From the NCBI GenBank assembly GCA_050942555.1, contig JBMNNN010000039.1:1-13019 (forward strand): a stretch of 13,019 bases of DNA. Reading direction: 5' to 3'. The notes beneath the pieces were generated by a model. The model ran no database searches. It was given only the letters and a program-made list of their open reading frames with translations, and had not been told where the DNA came from. This DNA is from JAAYXU01 sp050942555 (lineage in GTDB: Bacteria; Bacillota; Clostridia; Christensenellales; UMGS416). A program made the translations under genes and the position numbers. Positions 6,456-12,238 of this stretch are shown here, piece by piece; positions within the stretch are counted from its first letter, which is position 1; every line of letters starts with the position of its first letter.

Positions 6456-7460
6456 ATGCCTCCCGTATTACTGGCACTGCTTATCATCGTAGGCGCAATC
6501 GTATTTCTATCGTTCTTCTTCAGTTTCGTACCGGTCCGGCTGTGGATATCGGCCATCGCGTCGGGCGTCCGGGTCGGTATATTCCAGCTTGTCGGCATGC
6601 GCATCCGGCGCGTTATGCCCGCGCGGATCATTAACCCGATGATCAAGGCCGTCAAGGCGGGCCTCAACATTTCTCTTGACAAGCTCGAGGCCCACTACCT
6701 GGCCGGAGGAAACGTGGACCGCGTCATCAACGCGCTGATCGCGTCGCACCGCGCCGGGATCCTGCTGGAATTCGAGCGGGCCTGCGCGATCGACCTGGCT
6801 GGGCGCGACGTGCTGGACGCCGTGCAGATGAGCGTGCGTCCCAAGGTGATTGAGACGCCGGTCGTGGCGGCCATCGCCAAGGACGGCATCGAGCTGCGCG
6901 CCAAGGCGCGGGTCACTGTAAGAGCCAATATCGAACGGCTGGTGGGCGGCGCGGGCGAGGAAACCATCATCGCCCGCGTGGGAGAGGGCATCGTCACCAC
7001 GGTCGGCTCGGCCCACACGCATAAGGAAGTGCTGGAAAATCCCGACCTCATCTCCCGCACGGTGCTGGGCAAGGGTCTGGACGCCGGAACCGCGTTCGAG
7101 ATACTGTCGATCGACATCGCCGACGTGGATGTGGGCCGCAACATCGGCGCGCAGCTCCAGATGGACCAGGCGCAGGCCGACCTGCAGATCGCGCGCGCCA
7201 AAGCCGAGGAGCGCCGCGCGATGGCCGTGGCCAGGGAGCAGGAAATGGTGGCGCTGGAGCAGGAAATGCGCGCCCGCGTCGTGGAGGCCGAGGCCGAGGT
7301 GCCCCGGGCCATGTCCCAGGCGCTGCGCGAGGGCAAGCTGGGCGTCATGGACTACTACAACATGCAGAACATCATATCCGATACGTCCATGCGCAAATCC
7401 ATCGCGCAGATGGGCAGCGACCCGCAGTCGGCGCCAAAGGCTCCCGATAAGAAGGAGTAA
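6456..7460 (+). CDS. floA: Flotillin-like protein FloA
   Basis: The 334-residue product matches bacterial FloA (YqfA) in length and layout. It has one N-terminal hydrophobic hairpin-like segment (about 3-25), an SPFH-type domain (about 30-190) and a long Ala/Glu/Arg-rich coiled-coil segment (about 235-290, with repeats such as AQADLQIARAKAEERRAMA), ending in a short acidic/basic tail. Family stretches include MIKAVKAGLNISLDKLEAHY (62-81), GRDVLDAVQMSV, ITTVGSAHTHKEVLENPD-like (180-197) and LGVMDYYNMQNI. FloA scaffolds functional membrane microdomains and affects membrane fluidity, secretion and some sensor kinases in Bacillus. ATG 6456 has GGAAAGGGG 8 nt upstream. It lies between nfeD and a small membrane protein, in the region bracketed by a kinase and a LytTR regulator. 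Confidence 0.95.
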   Translation: MPPVLLALLIIVGAIVFLSFFFSFVPVRLWISAIASGVRVGIFQLVGMRIRRVMPARIINPMIKAVKAGLNISLDKLEAHYLAGGNVDRVINALIASHRAGILLEFERACAIDLAGRDVLDAVQMSVRPKVIETPVVAAIAKDGIELRAKARVTVRANIERLVGGAGEETIIARVGEGIVTTVGSAHTHKEVLENPDLISRTVLGKGLDAGTAFEILSIDIADVDVGRNIGAQLQMDQAQADLQIARAKAEERRAMAVAREQEMVALEQEMRARVVEAEAEVPRAMSQALREGKLGVMDYYNMQNIISDTSMRKSIAQMGSDPQSAPKAPDKKE

Positions 7461-7470
7461 CGGATGGCGC

Positions 7471-7495
7471 GCCGGGCGGGGCAGTCCCGCCCGGC
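7471..7495. other. Strong intercistronic hairpin after floA
   Basis: A perfect 10-bp stem, GCCGGGCGGG / CCCGCCCGGC, with a GCAGT loop lies 10 nt after the floA stop. GTATGTTC follows rather than a U-run. It may act as a weak terminator, or as a 3' stabiliser that raises floA mRNA over the genes after it. Confidence 0.6.
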
Positions 7496-7523
7496 GTATG
7501 TTCTCTATGAAAGGATGGTGGAC

Positions 7524-8066
7524 ATGGGGGAGTTAATCAGCGTCCTTTCGGGCGTACTGGTCCCGATACTCGTGCTGGCGGGGGTCGTAATACGCGCGGT
7601 AAACGCCGTCCAAAAAGCGGCTCCTCCCGCGCAGAAGCCGCCGTCTACCAGTCAGCCCGTGCAGCCGGTGTTTCATACTCGCCCGGCCCCGGCGCGGACG
7701 TCCACGGTACCCACGCTGAGCGGCTCGGCGGAGCCGCCCCCGACCGCCCCGGCTGCGCCGAAGGCGCAGCAGCGAACGGTTTCGGGCAACATACCGGGAG
7801 AGGGCAGCCCTCTTCAAAGAAACTCGCTCGAGGGCGCAGAAACGCGCTGGGGCTCGCTCGGGGGTATACCGGCAGGTACGGGCGTGGAGCACGGTCTTAC
7901 GCAGCGCATTAAGATGCGGATGAAGGCCGACCCGATCGCTGAAGCGCCCCGCGCCAGGCGCACGAGCGCGAGGCCTGTATTCGCGCCGTCCCGCAGTACG
8001 CTGGTGCAGGGCATCCTGTACGCGGAGATACTGGGGCGGCCGGGCGGCAGAAGGGCGCGCAGATGA
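7524..8066 (+). CDS. One-TM, proline/alanine-rich protein of the flotillin operon (unknown function)
   Basis: I do not recognise a named family. The 180-residue protein begins with one membrane helix (about 4-26, LISVLSGVLVPILVLAGVV). A low-complexity Pro/Ala/Thr/Ser linker follows (about 32-82), then a Gly/Ser/Glu-rich part (about 86-124) and a basic C-terminal region with the compact segment LVQGILYAEILGRPGGRR (160-177). The last part looks like a conserved docking motif: hydrophobic positions, EILG, then Arg. ATG 7524 is preferred because AAGGA (7511-7515) precedes it by 8 nt. An in-frame ATG at 7464 would put the 7471-7495 hairpin inside the coding region. Its stop overlaps the regulator's start (ATGA, 8063-8066), so the two are tightly coupled. 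Likely inner-membrane anchored, with most of the chain in the cytoplasm; orientation is not proven. Confidence 0.75.
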   Translation: MGELISVLSGVLVPILVLAGVVIRAVNAVQKAAPPAQKPPSTSQPVQPVFHTRPAPARTSTVPTLSGSAEPPPTAPAAPKAQQRTVSGNIPGEGSPLQRNSLEGAETRWGSLGGIPAGTGVEHGLTQRIKMRMKADPIAEAPRARRTSARPVFAPSRSTLVQGILYAEILGRPGGRRARR

Positions 8067-8806
8067 GCGAGCGTACGGTTCTTATCGTCGACGATCAGCC
8101 CGACATGCGCCGGGTACTCGCGAAGATCACCGGGAAGGCCCCGGGGTTTACGGTGGTCGGCGAGTCGGGCGACGGCGAACAGGCTGTGGCGCTCTATGAG
8201 CAGCTGCGGCCCGACGTTGTGTTTCTGGACGTCGAGATGCCCGGCATATCGGGCGTCGAGTGCGCCCGGCGGATCGTCGACATCAACCCGCGGGTGTGCC
8301 TTATTTTCGCGACGGCCCACGAGCAGTACATGAAGGACGCGTTCGAGCTGTACGCGTTCGACTACCTGCTCAAGCCCTTCGATGTCGAGCGGGCGCTCGA
8401 AACGTTCCGCCGGATCGCCCAGACGCTGTCGCTCTCGCAGGAATCCCGGGCGGCGCCTGCCCAGCCGTCGGTTCCCGGGCTCAACAAGCTGATGATCCGC
8501 CACCGGGAAGGCATCAGCCTGGTCGATATGGCCGATATCATACTGGTGCAGCGCGAGGAGCGCAGCACCGTCATCTATACCGCCAACGAGCGGATCGTGA
8601 CCAGCGAAACGCTGTCCGACCTCCACAAGAGACTGGATCCGGCGCTGTTTTTCCGCAGCCACAAGTCCTATATCATCAATCTGACGATGGTGCACAAGAT
8701 ATACCCCTACGGGCGCTGGACCTATGTGGTCAAGCTCAGGAATCTGCGGCAGGACGCGCTCGTCACCTACGACAAGATGGCGGAGATGGAAAAGCTCTTT
8801 AAATAG
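8063..8806 (+). CDS. LytTR-family response regulator
   Basis: The 247-residue protein is a receiver domain (about 1-125) joined to a LytTR DNA-binding domain (about 142-246). Receiver residues are D10-D11, the phosphorylation site D56 (FLDVEMPG), T84 and K104 (LLKPFD). The C-terminal part has ISLVDMADIILVQREERST, an FFRSHKSYIINL segment (typical of LytTR) and KIYPYGRWTY. Such proteins, like AgrA and LytR, bind paired direct repeats near promoters. The partner is probably the kinase at 4930, whose type usually works with LytTR regulators, although three genes lie between. The ATG overlaps the previous stop by 4 bp, and AAGGG (8051-8055) lies 7 nt upstream. A strong terminator follows. Confidence 0.93.
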   Translation: MSERTVLIVDDQPDMRRVLAKITGKAPGFTVVGESGDGEQAVALYEQLRPDVVFLDVEMPGISGVECARRIVDINPRVCLIFATAHEQYMKDAFELYAFDYLLKPFDVERALETFRRIAQTLSLSQESRAAPAQPSVPGLNKLMIRHREGISLVDMADIILVQREERSTVIYTANERIVTSETLSDLHKRLDPALFFRSHKSYIINLTMVHKIYPYGRWTYVVKLRNLRQDALVTYDKMAEMEKLFK

Positions 8807-8832
8807 GAGCCTACGGGCGTTGGATCATTCAT

Positions 8833-8860
8833 AAGCGGCGGGCACGCCGCTTTTTGTTTT
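8833..8860 (+). terminator. Rho-independent terminator of the kinase-flotillin-regulator operon
   Basis: AAGCGGCG / CGCCGCTT forms an 8-bp stem around GGCA, followed by TTTTTGTTTT (the stem's last Ts run into it). It begins 26 nt after the regulator's stop. Confidence 0.9.
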
Positions 8861-8869
8861 GCCTGCTTT

Positions 8870-9064
8870 GCGGGACAACCCAGGGCGACAGGATTTAACG
8901 AAAGTGCCCAAAAAACCGGGGGTCACGCCGGGAAAATCTTGATTTCTTTGGTTACTTTCTGTATCAAGGCAGAAAGTAACCCCAGCGGAGCGAAACCTCT
9001 TATTCAGAACCCGAATAAGCAAAGAACAATTAGGGACGCGGCGGGAGCAAGCCCACGCCATCGG
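8870..9064. repeat. Repeat-like intergenic element with inverted repeats
   Basis: No credible gene is present in 8861-9262. Most of this part looks like a palindromic intergenic repeat. GGTTACTTTCTG (8950-8961) and CAGAAAGTAACC (8970-8981) form a perfect 12-bp stem with an 8-nt loop. CTTATTC (8999-9005) and GAATAAG (9013-9019) form a second, 7-bp stem. Similar GGTTACTTTCT hairpins recur as spurious-ORF repeats in gut Firmicutes genomes as I recall them; the copy number here cannot be seen from one window. The outer limits given are approximate. The rest of the gap (9065-9179) shows no feature I can support. Confidence 0.5.
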
Positions 9065-9179
9065 CTCCTAAAATGATGTTAGTTCGACAATTATCAGCAA
9101 GCAGTAGCCCATCGGAACACTTTCGTAACTGTTATCTTATGGAGAACAAATACTGTCGCCATACGCGACGCCGGTTCAT

Positions 9180-9208
9180 TTGCAGTATCTCCGGGTAACA
9201 AGTATAAT
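9180..9208 (+). promoter_or_regulatory. Sigma-A-type promoter of the AraC gene
   Basis: TTGCAG (9180-9185), 17 nt, TATAAT (9203-9208). Transcription should start near 9215, about 48 nt before ATG 9263. Confidence 0.7.
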
Positions 9209-9262
9209 GGAAGGCATCCGACCTGCCGATAAATCCTTCCCGCAAATATGGAGATTTTCTGT

Positions 9263-10090
9263 ATGGACACGCACAGGAACAGCCGGATCATCGAGTATAT
9301 CAACAATCTAAGGATCCATGTGATGGAAAGCGGCTTCTGCCGGCTCGGCAGCGAATGGAACCGCAGGGACGTCTGCTCGCCCTATACGCGGCTGTACTAC
9401 ATATACGCAGGCGAGGGCGCGGTCCGCTGGGACGGCCGCAGGCTCCCGCTCCGGCCCGGCTTCTGCTACCTCATCCCCGCGGGCCTGACGTTCGACTACG
9501 CGTGCGGCAGCTTTCTGGACCAGCTGTATTTCCATGTGAACGCGTATGCGGCTGACGGATGCGATCTGCTGTCGCGCCTCACCGGCTGCCGGGAGCTTCC
9601 GGTTCCCGGTGGCGAGCTTGCCGATCTTCTCATATGCTATCGCAGCGAGAATCTTGCGGGCGCGTTCGGGCTGCAGGCGGCGCTGCAGCGGGCCATCGCG
9701 CGATTCGTCGGGTCGGCCAAAGCGGGAGAGGACGCGCTGGAAACCCATTCCGCGTTCCTGCGCAGGCTGTATCCGCTGGTGCAGCAGACCCTGTCGTCCA
9801 GAACCACCCGGAAGATGCTGGCCGACGCGATGGCGATGTCGCAAAGCACGCTGGCCAAGCGCTTCAAGGCAGAGACCGGCATGACGCTGGGGCGCTATAT
9901 CGACAACCTGCTCCTTGAGAAGGCCCGGCAGCTGCTTGTGACGACCGACGACCCGATCGGTGTGATCGCAGAAAGGCTGGGATTCTGCGACCAGTTTTAT
10001 TTTTCCCGGTACTTTCGGCAGCGACAGCACGAAACGCCCAGCCAGTATCGCAGAAGACTGCGTGTATGGATGGAGAATGCCGCCGAATAA
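9263..10090 (+). CDS. AraC-family transcriptional regulator
   Basis: The 275-residue protein has an N-terminal cupin-like sensing domain (about 25-95). LYYIYAGEGAVRWDGRRLPL (44-63) and PGFCYLIPAGLTFDY (65-79) are the typical AraC-N beta-roll segments. Two helix-turn-helix units follow at the C-terminus: ADAMAMSQSTLAKRFKAETG (187-206), and IGVIAERLGFCDQFYFSRYFR (232-252) with the HETPSQYRRR tail. ATG 9263 is used because GGAG (9250-9253) lies 9 nt upstream; the in-frame ATG at 9248 has no site. Regulators of this build usually bind a sugar or related ligand and activate carbohydrate genes. The convergent fucosidase gene 63 bp downstream is a plausible target, but no target site can be proven here. 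Confidence 0.9.
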   Translation: MDTHRNSRIIEYINNLRIHVMESGFCRLGSEWNRRDVCSPYTRLYYIYAGEGAVRWDGRRLPLRPGFCYLIPAGLTFDYACGSFLDQLYFHVNAYAADGCDLLSRLTGCRELPVPGGELADLLICYRSENLAGAFGLQAALQRAIARFVGSAKAGEDALETHSAFLRRLYPLVQQTLSSRTTRKMLADAMAMSQSTLAKRFKAETGMTLGRYIDNLLLEKARQLLVTTDDPIGVIAERLGFCDQFYFSRYFRQRQHETPSQYRRRLRVWMENAAE

Positions 10091-10104
10091 TGCCCGGTGC
10101 GTAA

Positions 10105-10133
10105 AAGCGGCGGAAGCACTGCGCCCGCCGCTT
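10105..10133. terminator. Bidirectional terminator hairpin between the AraC and fucosidase genes
   Basis: AAGCGGCGG (10105-10113) and CCGCCGCTT (10125-10133) form a 9-bp stem with an 11-nt loop. On the minus strand it ends in TTTT (from AAAA at 10103-10106), so it best serves the fucosidase transcript. On the plus strand the tail (CTTCTGTCC) is weaker. Confidence 0.75.
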
Positions 10134-10153
10134 CTGTCCTTCCTTATAGGCCT

Positions 10154-11470
10154 TTACTTGAGGAACAGCTCGATTACCGGCACCAGGTATCCGGGCATGA
10201 CCGGCGGCAGCTCGAGCACCAGCAGGTCGTCTGCCTTGGTCGCGCTGAAGTGATTGACCGCGCCCTCGGTAAACCGCACTTCGCTGGCGTCGTGGAGGAA
10301 CTGTGCGTACTCGACCCTGCCCGCCATCCCCTTTAGAAGCAGGTGCCTGAACGGGTACGCGAACAGATGCAGATAGAGCCTTTTCCCGTCCACGCTCTGC
10401 GTCATCCGGCAGTCGGCGGGCATCGCCTTGAGGAACTCCGGCTCGGCCATCGTGCAGCCATATATCGACCGGCCGTTATAGCGCATCCAGTCGGCGAATA
10501 CCTTGAGGGCGGCCTGCGCGCGGGCATCAAGATAGCCGCGCGCCGTGGGCCCGACGTTCATGAGCAGGTTGCCGCCCACCGATACGGTATTAATGAGCAT
10601 GCGGATCAGCATGTCGGGCGACTTCCAGGTATGCTCGTCGCGGTGGTAGCCCCAGGAGCCCGAAAATGTCTGACACGCCTCCCATGTGACCAGCTCGCCG
10701 GTCTGGGCATGGCGGATCCACTCGACGGGCTGGTACTGCTCGGGCGTCCACAGATCCTGCTCGATATCGGCACGGTTGTCGATGATGATGCCGGGCTGGA
10801 GCTCCCGGGCCAGCCTGATCAGCTCCTCGGCTTCCCAGTCGTCCTTTCCCTTTCCCTTCATCCAGGCCTTGTCGCCCTCGCCCTGTCTCTGGCCGTAGGA
10901 GTAATCGAACCAGAGTATGTCGATTTTCCCGTAATTGGTCAGCAGCTCGCGCACCTGGTTGCGCATATATTCGGCGTATTTGCGAATGTCGCGGCCCTGG
11001 CTCTGCTCCCTGGCATCGGGGTCGTCGCGCCGCGGATGCAGCATGTCGATCGGAAACTCGGGATGGTGCCAGTCGATGAGCGAATAGTAAAAGCCGACGC
11101 GCAGGCCCTCAGCGCGGAACGCGTCCACATACTCGCGTATCAGGTCGCGTCCGGCGGGCGTGTTTGTGCACTTGTAATCGGTGTACTGGCTGTCGAACAT
11201 GCAGAAGCCCTCGTGATGCTTGGCGGTCATCACGGCATAGCGCATGCCCGCGGCCTTGGCCAGGCGTGCCCACTCGCGGGCGTCGTAGAGATCGGGGTTG
11301 AAGTGCTTAAAATAGATGTCGTAATGCGCTTCGGGGATCCTTTCTCGCATTTTCACCCATTCGTGGCGGGCGGGCATCGCGTACAGCCCCCAGTGGATGA
11401 ACATGCCGAACCGGTCGTGGGTGAACCATGCGGTGTCGCCGGGCGTCTTTCGCGTTACGTAGCTGGACAT
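10154..11470 (-). CDS. GH29 alpha-L-fucosidase, cytoplasmic
   Basis: The 438-residue protein is a GH29 enzyme, which removes terminal alpha-L-fucose with retention. It has the RFGMFIHWGLYAMPARHEW segment (20-38), the TAKHHEGFCMFDS signature (82-94), the substrate-pocket VGFYYSLIDWHHP (125-137) and DILWFDYSYG (184-193). D189 is the expected nucleophile. LLMNVGPTARG and the SGSWGYHRDE segment also fit. No signal peptide is seen, so it acts inside the cell on imported short fucosides. The start at 11470 is chosen because AGAAAGG (11480-11486) lies about 9 nt upstream; an ATG at 11476 is too close to it, and the frame's longer start at 11584 lies upstream of the predicted promoter. The AraC gene convergent with it may regulate it. 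No transporter lies in the window. Confidence 0.93.
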   Translation of the reverse strand: MSSYVTRKTPGDTAWFTHDRFGMFIHWGLYAMPARHEWVKMRERIPEAHYDIYFKHFNPDLYDAREWARLAKAAGMRYAVMTAKHHEGFCMFDSQYTDYKCTNTPAGRDLIREYVDAFRAEGLRVGFYYSLIDWHHPEFPIDMLHPRRDDPDAREQSQGRDIRKYAEYMRNQVRELLTNYGKIDILWFDYSYGQRQGEGDKAWMKGKGKDDWEAEELIRLARELQPGIIIDNRADIEQDLWTPEQYQPVEWIRHAQTGELVTWEACQTFSGSWGYHRDEHTWKSPDMLIRMLINTVSVGGNLLMNVGPTARGYLDARAQAALKVFADWMRYNGRSIYGCTMAEPEFLKAMPADCRMTQSVDGKRLYLHLFAYPFRHLLLKGMAGRVEYAQFLHDASEVRFTEGAVNHFSATKADDLLVLELPPVMPGYLVPVIELFLK

Positions 11471-11498
11471 ATGCATTTTCCTTTCTTCCGCCGATTTA

Positions 11499-11527
11499 TT
11501 TACAGTGATACCCATAGCAAGTATAAT
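11499..11527 (+). promoter_or_regulatory. Strong plus-strand promoter facing the thioesterase
   Basis: TTTACA (11499-11504), a 17-nt spacer and a perfect TATAAT (11522-11527) predict a start near 11534. The transcript would run 284 nt before the thioesterase ATG. It overlaps the fucosidase promoter on the other strand. Confidence 0.6.
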
Positions 11528-11548
11528 AAATAAAGCGCGGGTTTGGAA
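11520..11548 (-). promoter_or_regulatory. Probable fucosidase promoter
   Basis: On the minus strand TATACT (11525-11520) lies 17 nt after the poor -35 TTCCAA (11548-11543). The transcription start would be near 11513, a leader of about 43 nt. A weak -35 fits a gene needing an activator. Confidence 0.5.
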
Positions 11549-11580
11549 TGAAGAAACCGTCCATAAATATGGATATTCCA
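11544..11580. promoter_or_regulatory. Nested inverted repeats behind the fucosidase promoter
   Basis: TGGAAT (11544-11549) pairs with ATTCCA (11575-11580), and inside lies TCCATA-AA-TATGGA (11560-11573). They sit over and upstream of the fucosidase -35 region, a usual place for an activator site. Binding by the neighbouring AraC protein is only a guess. Confidence 0.35.
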
Positions 11581-11602
11581 GCATGAAGAATCATGCCGGA
11601 AT
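11575..11602 (+). other. Long stem-loop in the intergenic region before the thioesterase
   Basis: ATTCC-A-GCATGA / TCATGC-C-GGAAT pairs over 11 base pairs with one A/C mismatch, around the loop AGAA. It would form in RNA made from the 11499-11527 promoter, about 40 nt from its start. The rest of 11603-11767 shows only minor inverted repeats. Confidence 0.45.
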
Positions 11603-11767
11603 CGCGGAAGGCACCGGGCTTGAACGAAGCGGGCATAGCGGGCAGGTCTCAATAAAGCGGCACAGCCCGTATAAGGCACCGCTAGCCGCCCTGCTTGGCC
11701 GACTCCAGCAGTGACACCTCCACCGGACGGCCCAGTGCGTATGTGAGATAGCGCAGCAGAATCATGG

Positions 11768-11773
11768 TATATT
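11768..11773 (+). promoter_or_regulatory. Possible second -10 box near the thioesterase
   Basis: TATATT lies 44 nt before the thioesterase ATG. No good -35 is seen at normal spacing, so this is a weak call. It would give a leader of about 38 nt containing the hairpin at 11788. Confidence 0.3.
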
Positions 11774-11780
11774 AGAGCAA

Positions 11781-11803
11781 TAAAAAAGCCGCGAACCCGC
11801 GGC
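11781..11803 (-). terminator. Terminator on the minus strand, opposing the thioesterase
   Basis: GCCGCG (11788-11793), loop AACC and CGCGGC (11798-11803) form a 6-bp stem. TAAAAAA on the left becomes a TTTTTTA run on the minus strand, so it should stop minus-strand transcripts. The obvious source is read-through from degV. On the plus strand it lies 2 nt before the thioesterase ribosome binding site (AAGGAG, 11806-11811) and could affect translation. Confidence 0.65.
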
Positions 11804-11817
11804 GCAAGGAGCCCAAT

Positions 11818-12231
11818 ATGGTAAGCGAAACGATGATCCGGGTCCGATATGCCGAGACCGACAAGCTGGGCATTGTCTACCACTCGAACTACTTTCCATG
11901 GTTTGAGGAAGGCCGGACCGACTATATGGAGCGCCTGGGGTTCCCCTACGCGCAGCTGGAGGCCGAGGGGCTGTTTCTGCCGCTGACAGAGTGCCAGTGC
12001 GCGTTCCTGTCGGGCGCAAAATATGCCGACCGCCTGCGCATCCGCACGCGGATAGCGGGAATCCGGGGCGTCCGCGTCACGATGGGCTACGAGGTCGTGC
12101 GCGCCGCCGACGGCGCGCTCCTCGCCCGGGGCGCGACGACCCACGTATTTGTGGACGGTTCGTTCCGGCCTATAAATATCGCCCGCGTAAAGCCCGCGCT
12201 GTGGCAGGCGATGCTGTCACAGATCGAATAA
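11818..12231 (+). CDS. Acyl-CoA thioesterase, YbgC/FadM-like hotdog fold
   Basis: The 137-residue protein has the small 4HBT hotdog build. The active-site region YAETDKLGIVYHSNYFPWFE (10-29) is the classic YbgC/4-hydroxybenzoyl-CoA thioesterase motif: D15 as catalytic acid, then YHSNY and an aromatic/acidic turn. A later FLSGAKYADRLRIRTRI segment and the THVFVD strand match the second half of the fold. Such enzymes hydrolyse acyl-CoA or acyl-ACP thioesters in the cytoplasm; the substrate chain is not predictable. AAGGAG (11806-11811) lies 6 nt before the ATG. It converges with degV, 7 bp from its stop, with no terminator between them. Confidence 0.92.
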   Translation: MVSETMIRVRYAETDKLGIVYHSNYFPWFEEGRTDYMERLGFPYAQLEAEGLFLPLTECQCAFLSGAKYADRLRIRTRIAGIRGVRVTMGYEVVRAADGALLARGATTHVFVDGSFRPINIARVKPALWQAMLSQIE

Positions 12232-12238
12232 GACCCGC

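Noticed and set aside
8825..9061. A 78-codon minus-strand frame
   Set aside because: It covers the terminator and the palindromic element, so its translation comes from repeat DNA.
10343..11533. A 396-codon open frame on the plus strand
   Set aside because: It is the antisense of the GH29 fucosidase and shows no domain; third-position GC bias explains the lack of stops.
11682..11765. A 27-codon minus-strand ORF with a helix-like product (MILLRYLTYALGRP...)
   Set aside because: It has no ribosome binding site and the minus-strand terminator lies just upstream, so expression is unlikely. It could be a remnant of a gene but this cannot be shown.
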